Shown here: in pieces, positions 1 to 39,423 of the stretch | Numbering within the stretch: position 1 is the first letter of the stretch | Layout of the letters: every line of letters begins with the position of its first letter | The notes under the pieces: generated by a model | What the model was told of the DNA's origin: nothing | Seen by the model: the letters and a program-made list of their open reading frames with translations, nothing else | Database searches by the model: none | DNA from: Sipunculus nudus | Lineage: Eukaryota > Annelida > Sipuncula > Golfingiida > Sipunculidae | Length of the DNA stretch: 64,000 bases | Direction of reading: 5' to 3' | NCBI GenBank assembly: GCA_026874595.1 | Contig: CM049307.1 | Coordinates: forward strand, 65,096,870-65,160,869 | Program-made: the position numbers and the translations under genes

Positions 1-1127
1 GGTTCAAAATCAATTGTTTAAAATGTATACCAAGTCACAAGTCTGATGTGCCAGTGGCTAATTTAAACCAGTTTTTGCACCAATGTTGATATGTTGCAGT
101 CTCTTTATTATCCTAGCAGACTTAAAAAAAGTTCTTAGACTGCATTAGTGAAGTTGTTTAGTTTACATTCTTGTCCTGTTAGTGTGTAGATTCCCTCGAG
201 ACTCAGATTTATATAGAGTTCTGTATGCTGACAGGGTCTGTTATCATAACTAAGGAATATGATTAACTGGTGAATGTCAGCCAAATCTAGAATCTGCAGA
301 TATATAATTGGTACAGGTCATGTTCAGTTCAGTATTTTGTACTTCTGGCTTTTGATTTGTGATAGATTTGCTTTTGTTTTGGAACTTTTGAACATCATGT
401 GTTAAGTTTTGAAATGCTCATGTGCATGACTTGTTGCCAGCAAGTTTAAAAGCTTCAGGAAGTTGATTCTGGCTTTTTGTATTACTTACTTTGGTGAACT
501 GCACCTGTGTCTGTATGCATGCAGTGTGTATTATGGTCATCTTAAGATATATGCACATTTTAAAAACAGGCATCCTTACTTTGCTGCTTATGTATAAACC
601 CCCCCAAAAAAAACAGCAACCAAACATCTATACAAAATCAGTGAAACCTCAAAATTAATGATGTAAGCTAAGGCCTTATAATGACAATTGTGTATTCTCC
701 ATAATCGCTGGTCTGGTAAAAGTAAATGCCAACTTAATTGTCAATCTTCTGTGTAAACAGTGTTAGCCTTCCAGTATTAAACTTTTACACCAGGGTCTGC
801 TGTTTTCAACAGACTTTCTGTCAGGGATCCCCATTTGTTGCCTTGAAGCTACAGTTAACTGGGTATTTTTCAGGTACTTCTGAATCAGGTAGAATGTGAT
901 GATGATGGCAGTGAGGGAGGGATATTTTTGTACAAGTTCATGAATTAAAGGAAGGATACAGCAGGTGTAAAGAAGGTCGTTATGGTTACCTTGGTAGTGT
1001 CTTTACATGGTTATGCCATTGCCATCCCACAATACATGTTAAGGATTAAAAATTCATACTTGTTCACTGGCAATGAAGGATCAAACCATGGGTATTGCTG
1101 TGCTGGGTACATGTAATGTTTGAGTCG

Positions 1128-2112
1128 TTTAGGGTGATACTGGTGGGTGGTTGCTGTTACTGATGGAGTGGTTTAGGGTAATATTGCTGGGTGGTTGCTG
1201 TTATTGATGGAGTGGTTTAAGGAAATACTGCTGGGTGGTTGCTGTTACTGATAGAGTGGATGAGAGTAATACTACTGGGTGGTTGCTGTTACTGATGGAG
1301 TGGTTTAGGGAAATACTGCTGGGTGGTTGCTGTTATTGATGGAGTGGTTTAGGGAAAAATACTGCTGGGTGGTTGCTTTTATTGATGGGGTGGTTTAGGG
1401 AAATACTGCTGGGTGGTTGCTGTTACTGATGGAGTGGTTTAGGGAAATACTGCTGGGTGGTTGCTGTTACGGATGGAGTGGTTTAGGGTAATACTGCTAG
1501 GGGGTTGCTGTTACTGATAAAGTTGTTAGGGAAATACTACCGGGTGGTTGCTGTTACTGATACTTGTTTAGGGAAATACTGATGGGTGGTTGAGAGTAAT
1601 ACTACTGGGTGGTTGCTGTTACTGATGGAGTGGTTGAGAGTAATACTACTGGGTGGTTGCTGTTACTGATGGAGTGGTTAAGAGTAATACTACTGGGTGG
1701 TTGCTGTTACTGATGGAGTGGTTGATGGAAATACTGGTGGGTGGTTGCTGTTACTGATGGAGTGGTTTAGGGAAATACTGGTGGGTGGTTGCTGTTACTG
1801 ATAGAGTGGTTAAGAGTAATACTGCTGGGTGGTTGCTGTTACTGATAGAGTGGTTTAGGGTAATACTACTGGGTGGTTGCTGTTACTGATGCAGTGGTTT
1901 AGGGAAATACTGGTGGGTGGTTGCTGTTACTGATAGAGTGGTTAAGAGTAATACTACTGGGTGGTTGCTGTTACTGATAGAGTGGTTTAGGGTAATACTA
2001 CTGGGTGGTTGCTGTTACTGATGGAGTGGTTTAGGGAAACACTGCTGGGTGGTTGCTGTTACTGGTTTAAGGTAATATTGCTGGGCGGTGGTTGTGGGTA
2101 TCCTAAGGGCTG
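1128..2112. repeat. 44-bp minisatellite, about 22 copies
   Basis: A tandem array with a 44-bp period. GGGTGGTTGCTGTTACTGAT recurs, for example at 1411 and 1455, followed by GGAGTGGTTTAGGGAAATAC-like sequence. Copies vary by substitutions (AGGGAAATAC versus AGAGTAATAC) and some are shortened. It lies in a KAT6 intron. Because 44 is not a multiple of three, no long reading frame crosses it. Confidence 0.9.
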
Positions 2113-2841
2113 GCTGTTACAGATGGAACTGGGAATGGTGACCGACTGTACAGAGCTGGTGGCTTTGTTCTCCTTGTTAATTTGCTGTCTGCATGAAGTT
2201 TGCTTGTAGTATGCTTTCCCTAACACCAATACACTGACAAATTAGATTAGTTAACAGTCCTTATAACTGTACTTATATCATAACATTTATTATCGGATCC
2301 AATCTGGCAGAAGCTTATTCAGAACCAAGTTATTCTTAAGAACAAAAACTTTATATATGATCTGTTCCATTAGCCCTACGTCACATACAACTTTAACTTT
2401 TATTTTGATAAGATCACAAGGGATTTGTGCACATACCAACACACCCATGTATATGATGATATAACCTGCTCTTGCTTCCTTCGGTAGATTTGTAAAAAGT
2501 GGTCAGAATAGGTAATAATGTGTATTGAGCAGGACTTTCCTGCTCTCTCTCATGAAAGCGTTAATTGTTCTGTAGCAAAAGCACACTGGAAGGCAAACAG
2601 CCTACACAAATAAAAAAAATCAGTTCCATTGAGTTGTCTTTTAGTTATATGCATTTATGTCACTCTTCAATGTTTACAGTTTTTGAGCTGTAGTATTGCC
2701 TCATTATCTTCACTAAAGAAAAGAGTGTGAAGACATGATTAACAATTAAACAAATAGTGATGTTCTGGTTGAAGCAGAAAGTATTCTGCACATTCTTGAT
2801 CTCACAGCTGATTTCTCAACAGTGAACTGTTAACCACAGAT

Positions 2842-2859
2842 GGGGGGGGGGGGGGGGGG
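2842..2859. repeat. poly-G run
   Basis: An 18-base uninterrupted G homopolymer in intronic DNA. Similar G or C runs recur at 34048-34071 (C), 35218-35235 (G) and 41727-41748 (G). These are likely length-variable and prone to assembly error. Confidence 0.85.
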
Positions 2860-3554
2860 AGGGAGTGGGATCTTGGTTGATTACAGTAGGCTTGACAGAT
2901 TCAGCTTAGTAATAGATGGTCTGACAGAGATATAGTCAGCACAGTGCACTCACTTTCTAGTCAGCAGATGAAATCAGTGCTTGTTCATGTGAGACAGATT
3001 GTGCTTGTAGGCATGTTTAAAGCTGCAGTAGAAAGCTGGCAGTGAATAGATGGTAATTCTTAATACAAGATGGTACCTTTATGCTTAAACCTGTTAACCA
3101 TTCAATTATGTCATACCATATTTACCAAGACTTTCATGGCTGATATATATTCTTTCAGCTATTAGTTTCTATTACTCTTAAACTAAATTTAACTTGCTTT
3201 GCCTTTAGTTAGCTCTCATATATAGGCCTGACATTTGTGTTGTGATAACTGGATATTGTTTATCTCTGTCCCGCTGTTCTGTCGTTCCTGATGGTATTTC
3301 CTTAAGTGCTTTTTTAGTCAGAAAGGGTGATGGGATACTACAATTTGTTACTATTTAAAAAACTAGATATTCCTTTGTCAAGAAGTTGACCACTATTTGT
3401 TTAAGAATTCATGTATATACTGTATAGCCTGAGATAAAATTCAGCTGAGCATCCTTGTCAGTGGGCTCTTTTTCTGACACTTACAGGAACATTGTTTTGT
3501 ACTCATATCAGGACAAACTGATATCACTTGAAATTCTCAATCTGCCAAAGTCAC

Positions 3555-3775
3555 AGTATTACTCACTTTAATACATGTAGTGTATACCCTGCTTAAACCT
3601 AATCCATAATCACAATATTAGTCACTAAAATACATAAGGTGAATGCTGAGCTGAAACTGTAGCCATATTCATAGTAATAACCACTAAAATACACAAGGTG
3701 TATGCCAAGCTGAAACTGTAGCCATATTCATAGTAACCACTCAAATACATTAGCTGAATGCCCAGCTTAGTGAAT
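3555..3775. repeat. ~70-bp tandem repeat, three diverged copies
   Basis: Phrases such as CACTAAAATACA followed by AAGGTG(A/T)ATGC and then GCTGAAACTGTAGCCATATT recur about every 70 bases. The copies are diverged and the outer ones are partial. It is intronic, with no coding potential seen. Confidence 0.65.
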
Positions 3776-4543
3776 TTTCATTTCTAGTTCTGAAAAAATT
3801 TGACAATTTTGGTCCAAGTCCAGATTAACTCCTACTTAAAGTAGAGTTGATGATAATAAAAGATGCAATAGGGATTTCATATTTACTCTAATAAGATCAG
3901 TGATAAATAAGGACAGTCTGCACAGGTTATTATTTTATTTTAAGTCTTCAGTTCATAATATGGCACATTTTACAGATTAAACTTCAGGGCCACACATTGT
4001 TGCAAATTATTTTGAGAACTTGTTTACCTCCAGTAACACAAACTTAGTTCATTGATACACAACCACTGGTTGAAACAATTTGATTGATATCAGGTGATTC
4101 TGGCGTTCTTGTCAAGACCCAGATTTTATTGCAAGTATAGTTGGTATTTAGTCATGCTGATGTAAACATTGACCACATAATTTCTCACTGTGTGATAACA
4201 AATATATCTTATGGCTATATAAATGAACAGATATCACAAGACCAATCAATCTGTGTGTAGTGGATGGTACACAAAAATTATCAAGTTGATCAAAGACTTG
4301 TGGAATCTGTTTTCTTGTATTAATGAAACAAGTATCTCTGATTGCCTTAAACATGGCCTGAAGACAGTGGCTATTCCCTGCAGGCTGGTGAGCCTACCAT
4401 TTGAACATAGTGTTTTATTATGTTAAAGTGGAGTGTAATTTGATGTATCACAATTCACAGTCCTTGATTAGTTTATAGGAATTCAACACTGATATGTTAC
4501 AGGACAGGATTATCTAAATGAACTAAAACATTTTGGGTAATTA

Positions 4544-4545
<2 letters not shown>

Positions 4546-4604
<59 letters not shown>

Positions 4605-4620
4605 TATTTTTTTTTTTTTT
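4546..4620. repeat. (AT)n microsatellite followed by poly-T
   Basis: About 60 bases of alternating AT followed by a T run, lying about 90 bases upstream of the first visible KAT6 exon. The T run could contribute to the pyrimidine-rich environment of the 3' splice site, but the acceptor has its own short tract immediately before 4709. Confidence 0.9.
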
Positions 4621-4708
4621 CAAGAAAATATCAATGTCTTAAATTTTACTTGAATAAAACCTATTCTTAAGTGAATATTTGAAGATTTTTATAACTTTTA
4701 CTTTGCAG

Positions 4709-32736
<28,028 letters not shown>

Positions 32737-33650
32737 TGCATGTTTCAACCTGGAACCTATTATTCAGGAACAAGTACCTGGTGGCAGCTTTTCACGCTGT
32801 TTAAGGGAAAAGCGTAAGGTTTGCGAGTAGCAGTGCATAGGAACATGAAAGGGCACGTTTTAAGGTGGTATTGTCCTCTTGGTAGACCAGTATGAACGCA
32901 CCAGGTTGTGTAATGTTGCTGTCACGGCGATGGACTACCGTGTTAGAGCATTGTCTGTGCAGTGGGATCACAGACTTGTTATGAGAGTTAACAATCTATT
33001 TGTTGTGTACAAACTGACTGTACGCTGATTTGTGAAACTCGATGATGACTTGGGCATTTGCTACTGCCAATATCTATTTATAAACAGCAGGGATTTCCCC
33101 AAGAAACCCCCTCCCCACATGGAGTATATCCCAATGGCAGCATGAGAAAACTTGGGATTTTGACATCTGAGTTTTTTATGTATTGAGTACTACGTTATTG
33201 AGCAATGTTGAGTGAGCTGGTAATTTATGCGCATGTGCTGGCATTATGGTCATATTTGTCATATGAAGCACAAAGAGTAATTTTTTAGCATATAAAACTT
33301 GTGTATTAGTGCAGCTGCTGTTGGCATTGCAAACTTTGATGATATGCTCGTATATAGATTATAGCCTTAATAATGTGTGTGGTATTGTTGTTACATCTGT
33401 GGTTGAATGTAAACATGCCGTGAGATCAATCCCAGAGATTTGCTGCTGTATATATAGATGAAACAATGTAACCACATTACTTTACAGCTGTTAAATAAGG
33501 AGCCTTGATGCTTAACATTCAAGGGAGCCAACTCTATTACAATCATTGTGTTCATATTGTGTACATAAGAGCTTATTTTATCTACAAAGAGGGCATTTTA
33601 TCTGTGAATGGGACTTTATAATCTATTAAAGATGTGTTATCCTGCACATC
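32737..33650 (+). other. KAT6: KAT6 3' UTR (approximate)
   Basis: Follows the TAA directly. No ORF of note. ATTAAA at 33625-33630 is a plausible polyadenylation hexamer, followed by GT/T-rich sequence. The true 3' end is unknown and could lie further on. Confidence 0.5.
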
Positions 33651-34737
33651 CTTCAGTTCTATATTACAGCATGTCACGGTACTGCATGTGAAAATAACTG
33701 ACACTCCATAATAACTAATATATCAAACTTCACTGCTGGCTTTAGTTTGTACAAGAGAATGTCAATGAGGTGACAGTTGTGTGAGAGGACACAAACGCTT
33801 TAATATGGCCTTGCACACAGATGTGGAAGCATATACGTCTGCTAACGTCAGTTATATTAAAAAAAGAAAATGAAATGGTAAGCGGTTTAATATCAGTTTT
33901 CATGGATCATAATCTGACACCTGACTGTTAGCCGGGCACTTTTTTTCAACTTTTACAGCTGTAATGGTCCAAGTTTTGTGCATGGGCAGAACATTTTGAA
34001 AGATCCCACTAGGGCTTAAACTAGTAAAATATTGAAAGAAAGCATAACCCCCCCCCCCCCCCCCCCCCCCCATTCAAACCAGTTGGTAATTCGTGTTAGG
34101 CTGTCCCTTCCGCCGGAAGAACTAGAATGAGTGCAAAACTCCGCCAGTGCCAGATCCCCAACTGATTCGCCTCAATGTTTCGTTGCTGTGCTAGTCGCTT
34201 TTCTAAGTCCTAATGTATTATGATAGGAAACTTCTTCAGTAAATTAAATACTTTAAAACTGTCGAGCACTGCTTTTCGATTATGACGACGACGGCGTCAT
34301 TCCAATGTCAACCCCACTACAAATCACTATCGGTAATTTTTAAAAGAACCTTAAACGGAAAAGTAGGCCACAGGTAAAGAAGGAATTGATTAAATTCTGG
34401 AGTGGGTTGTTCTATCTTTTGGAGATGTATAACAGAAGATTATAATCCGGAACCTCCAACAGAAAGGAGCGAATATGGCTGGATCAAGATCCGCATTTTA
34501 AATGCGTTAAAAACTGGTTTCGTCTCAATAATAATAGTAATAAGAATAATAATAGCAATCTGCCCCTATTAAGAATCGCCAAATCAAGAAATGTAATTTA
34601 TTGAGCACTTTTCGGAGGTAATGTTCTGACACGCACGCACATCCAGATCTTGCAACCCTCTGCCACCATCGGCGGTAGATACAATTCACTCCTCCGTTTG
34701 TATCGCTATAAGCAGGTAGGTAGATGAATTTATATAT

Positions 34738-34772
<35 letters not shown>

Positions 34773-35100
34773 ATTTATTTATATAAATTAGCTGCAGTTT
34801 GTAAATTTTGCGATCCATCGGCACATGATCTTTAAATTGCAAAATGATTATACAAAAAGAATCGTCTCGGCACTGTTATTTGGTCTATCAAATCTTTAAA
34901 TTTTTGCTTCTTTATGGAGTTCAATTTACTTAACTTTCTAGACAGAATCTTTAAAATGAAACAAAAAAAAAAAAAGAAAAACTTATTATATTTTAGGAAT
35001 TATGACTGGTTGTCCTGAAAATGGTTCGTCCATCGATTCTAGTTAGTGTGACCATTTTCATCAGGGGAGGATTCCAACAGGACGCATAATAATCAAAAAC
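33651..35100. other. intergenic: C run, short microsatellites, no gene
   Basis: Contains a 24-base C run (34048-34071), an imperfect inverted repeat ATGACGACGACGGCGTCAT (34278-34296), an (ATA)n stretch (about 34530-34556) and (AC)n/(AT)n (34736-34771). No coding region is supported. A 105-codon minus-strand ORF (34525-34842) is built on the microsatellites. Confidence 0.6.
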
Positions 35101-35114
35101 AAAGGACTGACGTG

Positions 35115-35160
35115 TGTAATTGGCAGTGACGTCACCCAAAGGTTGTCACGTGACTCCTCT
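35115..35160. promoter_or_regulatory. promoter-like cluster: CCAAT box, CRE and palindromic E-box
   Basis: Within 40 bases there is ATTGG (35119-35123, an inverted CCAAT), TGACGTCA (35127-35134, a perfect CREB/ATF site) and GTCACGTGAC (35145-35154, a perfect CACGTG palindrome of the USF/MITF/TFE type). The surrounding ~250 bases are richer in CpG than the neighbourhood. Sites this close together suggest a promoter, possibly of the downstream + strand transporter gene, although its first coding exon is 16 kb away. No transcript evidence is available. Confidence 0.35.
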
Positions 35161-35217
35161 GTGGCCACGGCCGTTTTGCCAGTTATTGTCGGGAATGCTT
35201 GCCAAGTGTGTCCTAAA

Positions 35218-35235
35218 GGGGGGGGGGGGGGGGGG
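35218..35235. repeat. poly-G run
   Basis: An 18-base G homopolymer about 60 bases downstream of the promoter-like cluster. Confidence 0.85.
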
Positions 35236-36110
35236 CAATTTTCATACTCCCCAATGATCTTGTTAAGAAATTTGACATTCCGTGGATTTACCCAACTTTC
35301 ATTAGGTCGGCCAGTGCCATGGACCTGCCGTAGTGCAAGCTGTATTATGCCAGTTTAATGAATACCCATCAGGCAGATATGGGTCGGTAGCAAGCAGCCG
35401 ATTCCATGGAGTTTTAATTGTATACGTACAAGGTGCATATCCAGCCTGAACGGCTCGCCTGCCATGTGACACAAGCCTCTCAAACCTCACGGCTTGCATT
35501 ACATTTCATTTGTCTATAACCAATACTTGTCGCACATAATATGGAAAGGATCAATGAATCAAGATAATTTGTTTCGAGCAGTTTTGCTATAAGTAAGGAG
35601 TAATTTATGACAATACATCAACTGCCCTGATTCGAAATACGTGACATCTTGGCTTCTTGTATTCAGCAAACTTTTTTAATCGGCCTTATAAAATATAAAA
35701 TTCAAAATTAGTAAAATGTACATCGTGTGCCGGAAGGCCTTTTTATATAACCGCAACTTTTTTGGGGTCAGTTGTCACGACCGCCAGTTTTATGGAACTA
35801 GTCACGGTCGCAAATGTCCAAAGCTCTGGTATGACTGGAGCTGAAATCGCCGATTATCGTTTCATCACTGCAGGTGGATCCGTGCTTGTAACCAAAAAGA
35901 AGACGAAATATGACGCATTGTGTCCATCCGCCATAGCTGGGAACGTTGATTCTATAAATGTGGGCACTATAAATCCCCCAGACCATTACAAATACACTTT
36001 TCTCCTGTTCATTTCAGCATGAATACACATTACATTTACAGACAAGATCTTGCATAAAGGTGGACATGCTGTACATTCATATACGCAGCAATTTTAATAA
36101 ATAATAATTT
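35236..36110. other. unassigned sequence with one 86-codon ORF
   Basis: A + strand ORF at 35762-36022 begins with a non-ATG codon (TTG) and has no recognisable motif. Nothing else can be supported. It may be an old repeat or non-coding DNA. Confidence 0.4.
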
Positions 36111-36588
36111 GGGCCCCGCTTGACAAGCGGTGTCATATAGTGATCACCGTGACAGTCCGTCCTTCCGTCTATGACACTTTTTTCATGCGCAATAACTCAA
36201 CAGCAACCAACTGCAGCTTTCCCAAATTCACAGGGATGATTGGTACTTATAAGGGCTCCAGACCTATTGAATTACAGACCTGTTGGAATTCCGATATGGC
36301 CGCTACAACCCGATCACTGATTTTCTTTCGCATGCAATAACAACAACCAGCTGCAGCTTTCCCAATTTCACAGGGATCATTGGTGCCTATAAGGGCTCCA
36401 AACCTATTGAATATCTTCTTTAATATCATTTGAACTAGTAGGATTTTTTTCCTCAAGCATATTGATAAATACCTGTTTCTGTTTTTCATATTTTTCAAAT
36501 TTAACTTAATTTTTCACCCATATGTAAACTAGTCCAGCACTAGCGGAAAAGCGGGGCCCTCTGAGGACCATTGTCCGACCACATCTAG
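36111..36588 (+). mobile_element. Helitron-like element H4, short copy
   Basis: GGGCCCCGCT at 36111-36120 is the exact inverse of AGCGGGGCCC at 36550-36559. A (TCCG)-like run follows the 5' end. The 3' end has the hairpin GGAC-CATT-GTCC (36565-36576) and then CTAG (36585-36588) and T. The interior has two ~140-bp repeats with GCTTTCCCAAATTCACAGGG or a close variant. A longer copy of the same family is at 48837-49962. Confidence 0.78.
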
Positions 36589-36656
36589 TTGTGTGTTAAT
36601 ATATGTAAATGAAACTGATTCCTAGAATTTGGCAAGATTTCTCTTTATGTACAAGC

Positions 36657-36866
36657 CATTGTATAAGAAAAGCCGGGTCCTGTAACCCTTCTATAATGTG
36701 TCCTTTACTGAATGAATCTTACTTTATTCTTTTTAAATATGAACAATTGAGATAATTATCACGGAAAACTGTTTGGCAGTCAGCTGATCGTTGATTTCGC
36801 GCGGAGTTACGGCGACATGTTTTCCCGTCCGACCATAGGACTCCTACATTTCCTGGACAAACACGA
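36657..36866. repeat. left copy of a ~210-bp direct repeat flanking the LINE
   Basis: Runs from CATTGTATAAG to GGACAAACACGA. The right copy starts at 41414, directly after the LINE 3' tail, and ends near 42243. The two differ by scattered substitutions, by about 154 bases present only in the right copy (about 41441-41594), and by a hAT element in the right copy. The LINE begins immediately after this copy. Confidence 0.75.
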
Positions 36867-37303
36867 ATTAGTGGCATCAAATTTAGGCGAGATAAAATAA
36901 ATGTAAATCCACAAGATATTGCTGAAGGATGGGCGGATTATTTTGAATCACTGTATACTCCACGTAGCTTGAGCCATTTTGATTAAATTTTCGGTGATAA
37001 GATCAGAGAGGAATGTGGTAGCATATATAGAGAATCTTTCCTTCATCTGAATCCAATTTTGGATACAAAGTTTACATTAAGGGAAATTCTTGTAGCAATT
37101 AATTCACTAAAGGCTGGTAAAGTTGGCGGTTGGGACAAATTATCCAATGAGCATCTAAAATATGGTGGGTCGGCTTTGTACATGCATTTGTGCCACCTAT
37201 TTAATTTGATTTTGGAAAGTGAGGAAATACCTATCAGCTTAAAGAGAGGGCTTATCGTTACCATCTCTAAGGGCAATTCGAGTGCTATTAGCCCTGACAT
37301 GTA
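36867..37303 (+). pseudogene. LINE retrotransposon relic, 5' part (start of reverse transcriptase)
   Basis: Translation gives DIAEGWADYFESLY, a typical LINE endonuclease-RT linker. It is followed by an in-frame stop near 36985 and then by LREILVAINSLKAGKVGGWD and LSNEHLKYGG, the first RT finger motifs. The endonuclease part is absent, so the copy is 5' truncated. The reading frame (37059 onward) breaks after SPDM, where a DNA transposon is inserted. It continues at 39424. Confidence 0.85.
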
Positions 37304-37784
37304 GGGGAGACCGGGGCTAGTTGTAACAAAATTGCATATTTTGTCTATGCCTCGTATAATATACAAGATAACAGGTAGCTATTTTGTAGTGATGAGCAAC
37401 TTTTTATCATCTGTAGATACAACGATTATGGAAAGGCCAAGATATTTTATTCTTATAATATACCTCGATAAACCTATAAAAAAATGTGTATACAAGTTGC
37501 CCCTGTTACGGGGCAGATTGATACATCCTATGGGGTACTTTGTTACACAGGTCATAAAATATTAAAGTAGATCTTAATGTGATTTATAGTTAGCAATACA
37601 TATATAATAGATATCAACTTTATAAGTGTGCACTCTTTTGGCACAATGTTTGCTCAAGATGAATGTGATAACTTGCTTAAAAGGCTACAAGGCTTAACAA
37701 ATTAGAAAGGAAAAGGAAGACACTATAGAGACTCCGTCTCTAAACATTAGGCTAAGTGTCATCTATTCTTCTTGTCTAATTTTT

Positions 37785-37856
<72 letters not shown>

Positions 37857-39423
37857 TAATCCCTTGGAGCCTTTGTAAAAAAAAAATAGTCAAGAAGAGC
37901 TGGATATCATCGCACACAGGCTGCTTGTTTTGTTAATATAAACATGTTTATAATGTGTAGGGGCCCTAAAAATTATCAAAACAAATTCCACAACGGCATT
38001 TGACAGCAAGTTAGATAGGCCAGAGCTTTGCAAAAGGCTTTTTGCAACAAGTGACCTTTCTACCTCCGCATTTATATGCAACCAACCACCTTAGATTACA
38101 TGTTTTTCCCGTTTGTCAACATTGCTATTTATAAACATGTTGTTGATAAACAAGTTCATAACTCCTTCACGAAGGCCTATAAGAACATTTCACATTTAAT
38201 ATTATCATTAGGTTATTTTTATACATACTGAGACAGCCAGAAATCACATAAATCCCTTTTCAAAAGGTAAAGGTGAATGAGCACCTGTTAACCCTTTGTA
38301 TTTTAACTTTTCAAACCACTCCCAAACTGCAAAATTAGTGCAATATATATTTTGTGGTACTTTATTTTGTATTATATATTCATTAAGATGCATTTTATAC
38401 CATAGGGGTAATAGTCCGGGGGGTCGGGATGGGTGTAATTGTTCTGTTGCCCCTCATATATATCATAATTATTTCATATATAGCTAATTGGATAATACAG
38501 AATAAATCAGAGACCGAATATATGAGACATGAGCCTAAAAACAGTAAATAGATAGTCTTGGAGAAACTGGCATATTACGTAAATGATCAAAATTGTGATA
38601 TGTGTTTCAATTTTACTAATAAACAATATCCTATGATGTCATGTTTTGCCAGGCATCTTAAAGTCATAAACTTTACAATATAACATTTTCCATGTGCTGG
38701 ATTTGGTTTCTGAATTTCATCATCCTGCTATGCTTCATGTTAGGATCTATTATAAAATCAACGTTATTGTTGAAAATCGTTAAATATTTATTAGAGAAAA
38801 ATTAACTATTTTTTTCGAAATAAATGTGCAGATACACGTTGAAAAACGTACTTTGAAATCAACTGCTACAAACTTTCATGATATTTTTTTAGTTATTACC
38901 CTTTCAGACGCTTTCACATAGTTTCAAGCTTTGTAGCAACACGTCTATTTGCTCTGATTGAATTTATATATGAGGAGGAAAAGTTAAACGGGGCATGTTG
39001 TTACAGTAATTTTTTACTGGGGGTATGTTGTTACATGTTGTTACAACTTGCCCCATCCTGACATTTTAATATTTTGCTAAAATTAGGTCAATAGGTTCTG
39101 TGATAAAGAAAAAACAATCATTCAAGAGAGAAGACATATAACATCCCTCTTCACTTATCAGGTTTGGTTTATTTAACTGTGGTTCATACATTTGCTGGGA
39201 GAACAGAAAACAGGATGAAAATATTTACTTTTCAAGTCGAAAAACGGAAAATTGTTCCTTGCGCTGTTACCCTTGCAGAAGATTCCACACCAACGGCGTC
39301 TTGTGCCGTTGGGGGCTATGTTGATCACGTGTTGTGAAAGTGAGCTCCTTCTTTTAAACAACGCCTGCACTAATGCTACTGTATTAACCTGCCCCTGTAT
39401 ACAACTAGCCCCGGTCTCCCCTA
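37302..39423. mobile_element. TIR DNA transposon (TA target duplication) inserted in the LINE
   Basis: Perfect 22-bp terminal inverted repeats: GGGGAGACCGGGGCTAG... starts at 37304 and its reverse complement ends at 39421. They are flanked by TA at 37302-37303 and 39422-39423, and removing the insert with one TA restores the LINE reading frame. A TA duplication fits the IS630-Tc1-mariner group. The 2118-bp interior contains only ORFs under 80 codons, with no transposase, so it is non-autonomous. It carries a TA microsatellite (37788-37854) and scattered GGGGCA/TTGTTAC motifs that echo the ends. Confidence 0.88.
37788..37854. repeat. (AT)n microsatellite
   Basis: About 33 AT dinucleotides inside the TIR transposon. 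Confidence 0.93.

Larger units (their letters stand above)
1..4708 (+). other. KAT6 intron (window start to first visible exon)
   Basis: No coding exon could be supported here. Only short ORFs occur and none resembles the H15 or PHD-finger parts of KAT6 that should lie upstream. The first recognised exon starts with the last two bases of a split codon, so at least one more exon lies 5', probably outside the window. The stretch holds a 44-bp tandem array (1128-2112), a G run (2842-2859), a three-copy ~70-bp repeat (3555-3775) and a TA microsatellite (4546-4607). The rest is AT-rich, featureless intron sequence. Confidence 0.7.

Noticed and set aside
34525-34842. 105-codon minus-strand ORF
   Set aside because: Its ends are Tyr/Ile/Cys runs from microsatellites. 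No start context or similarity.
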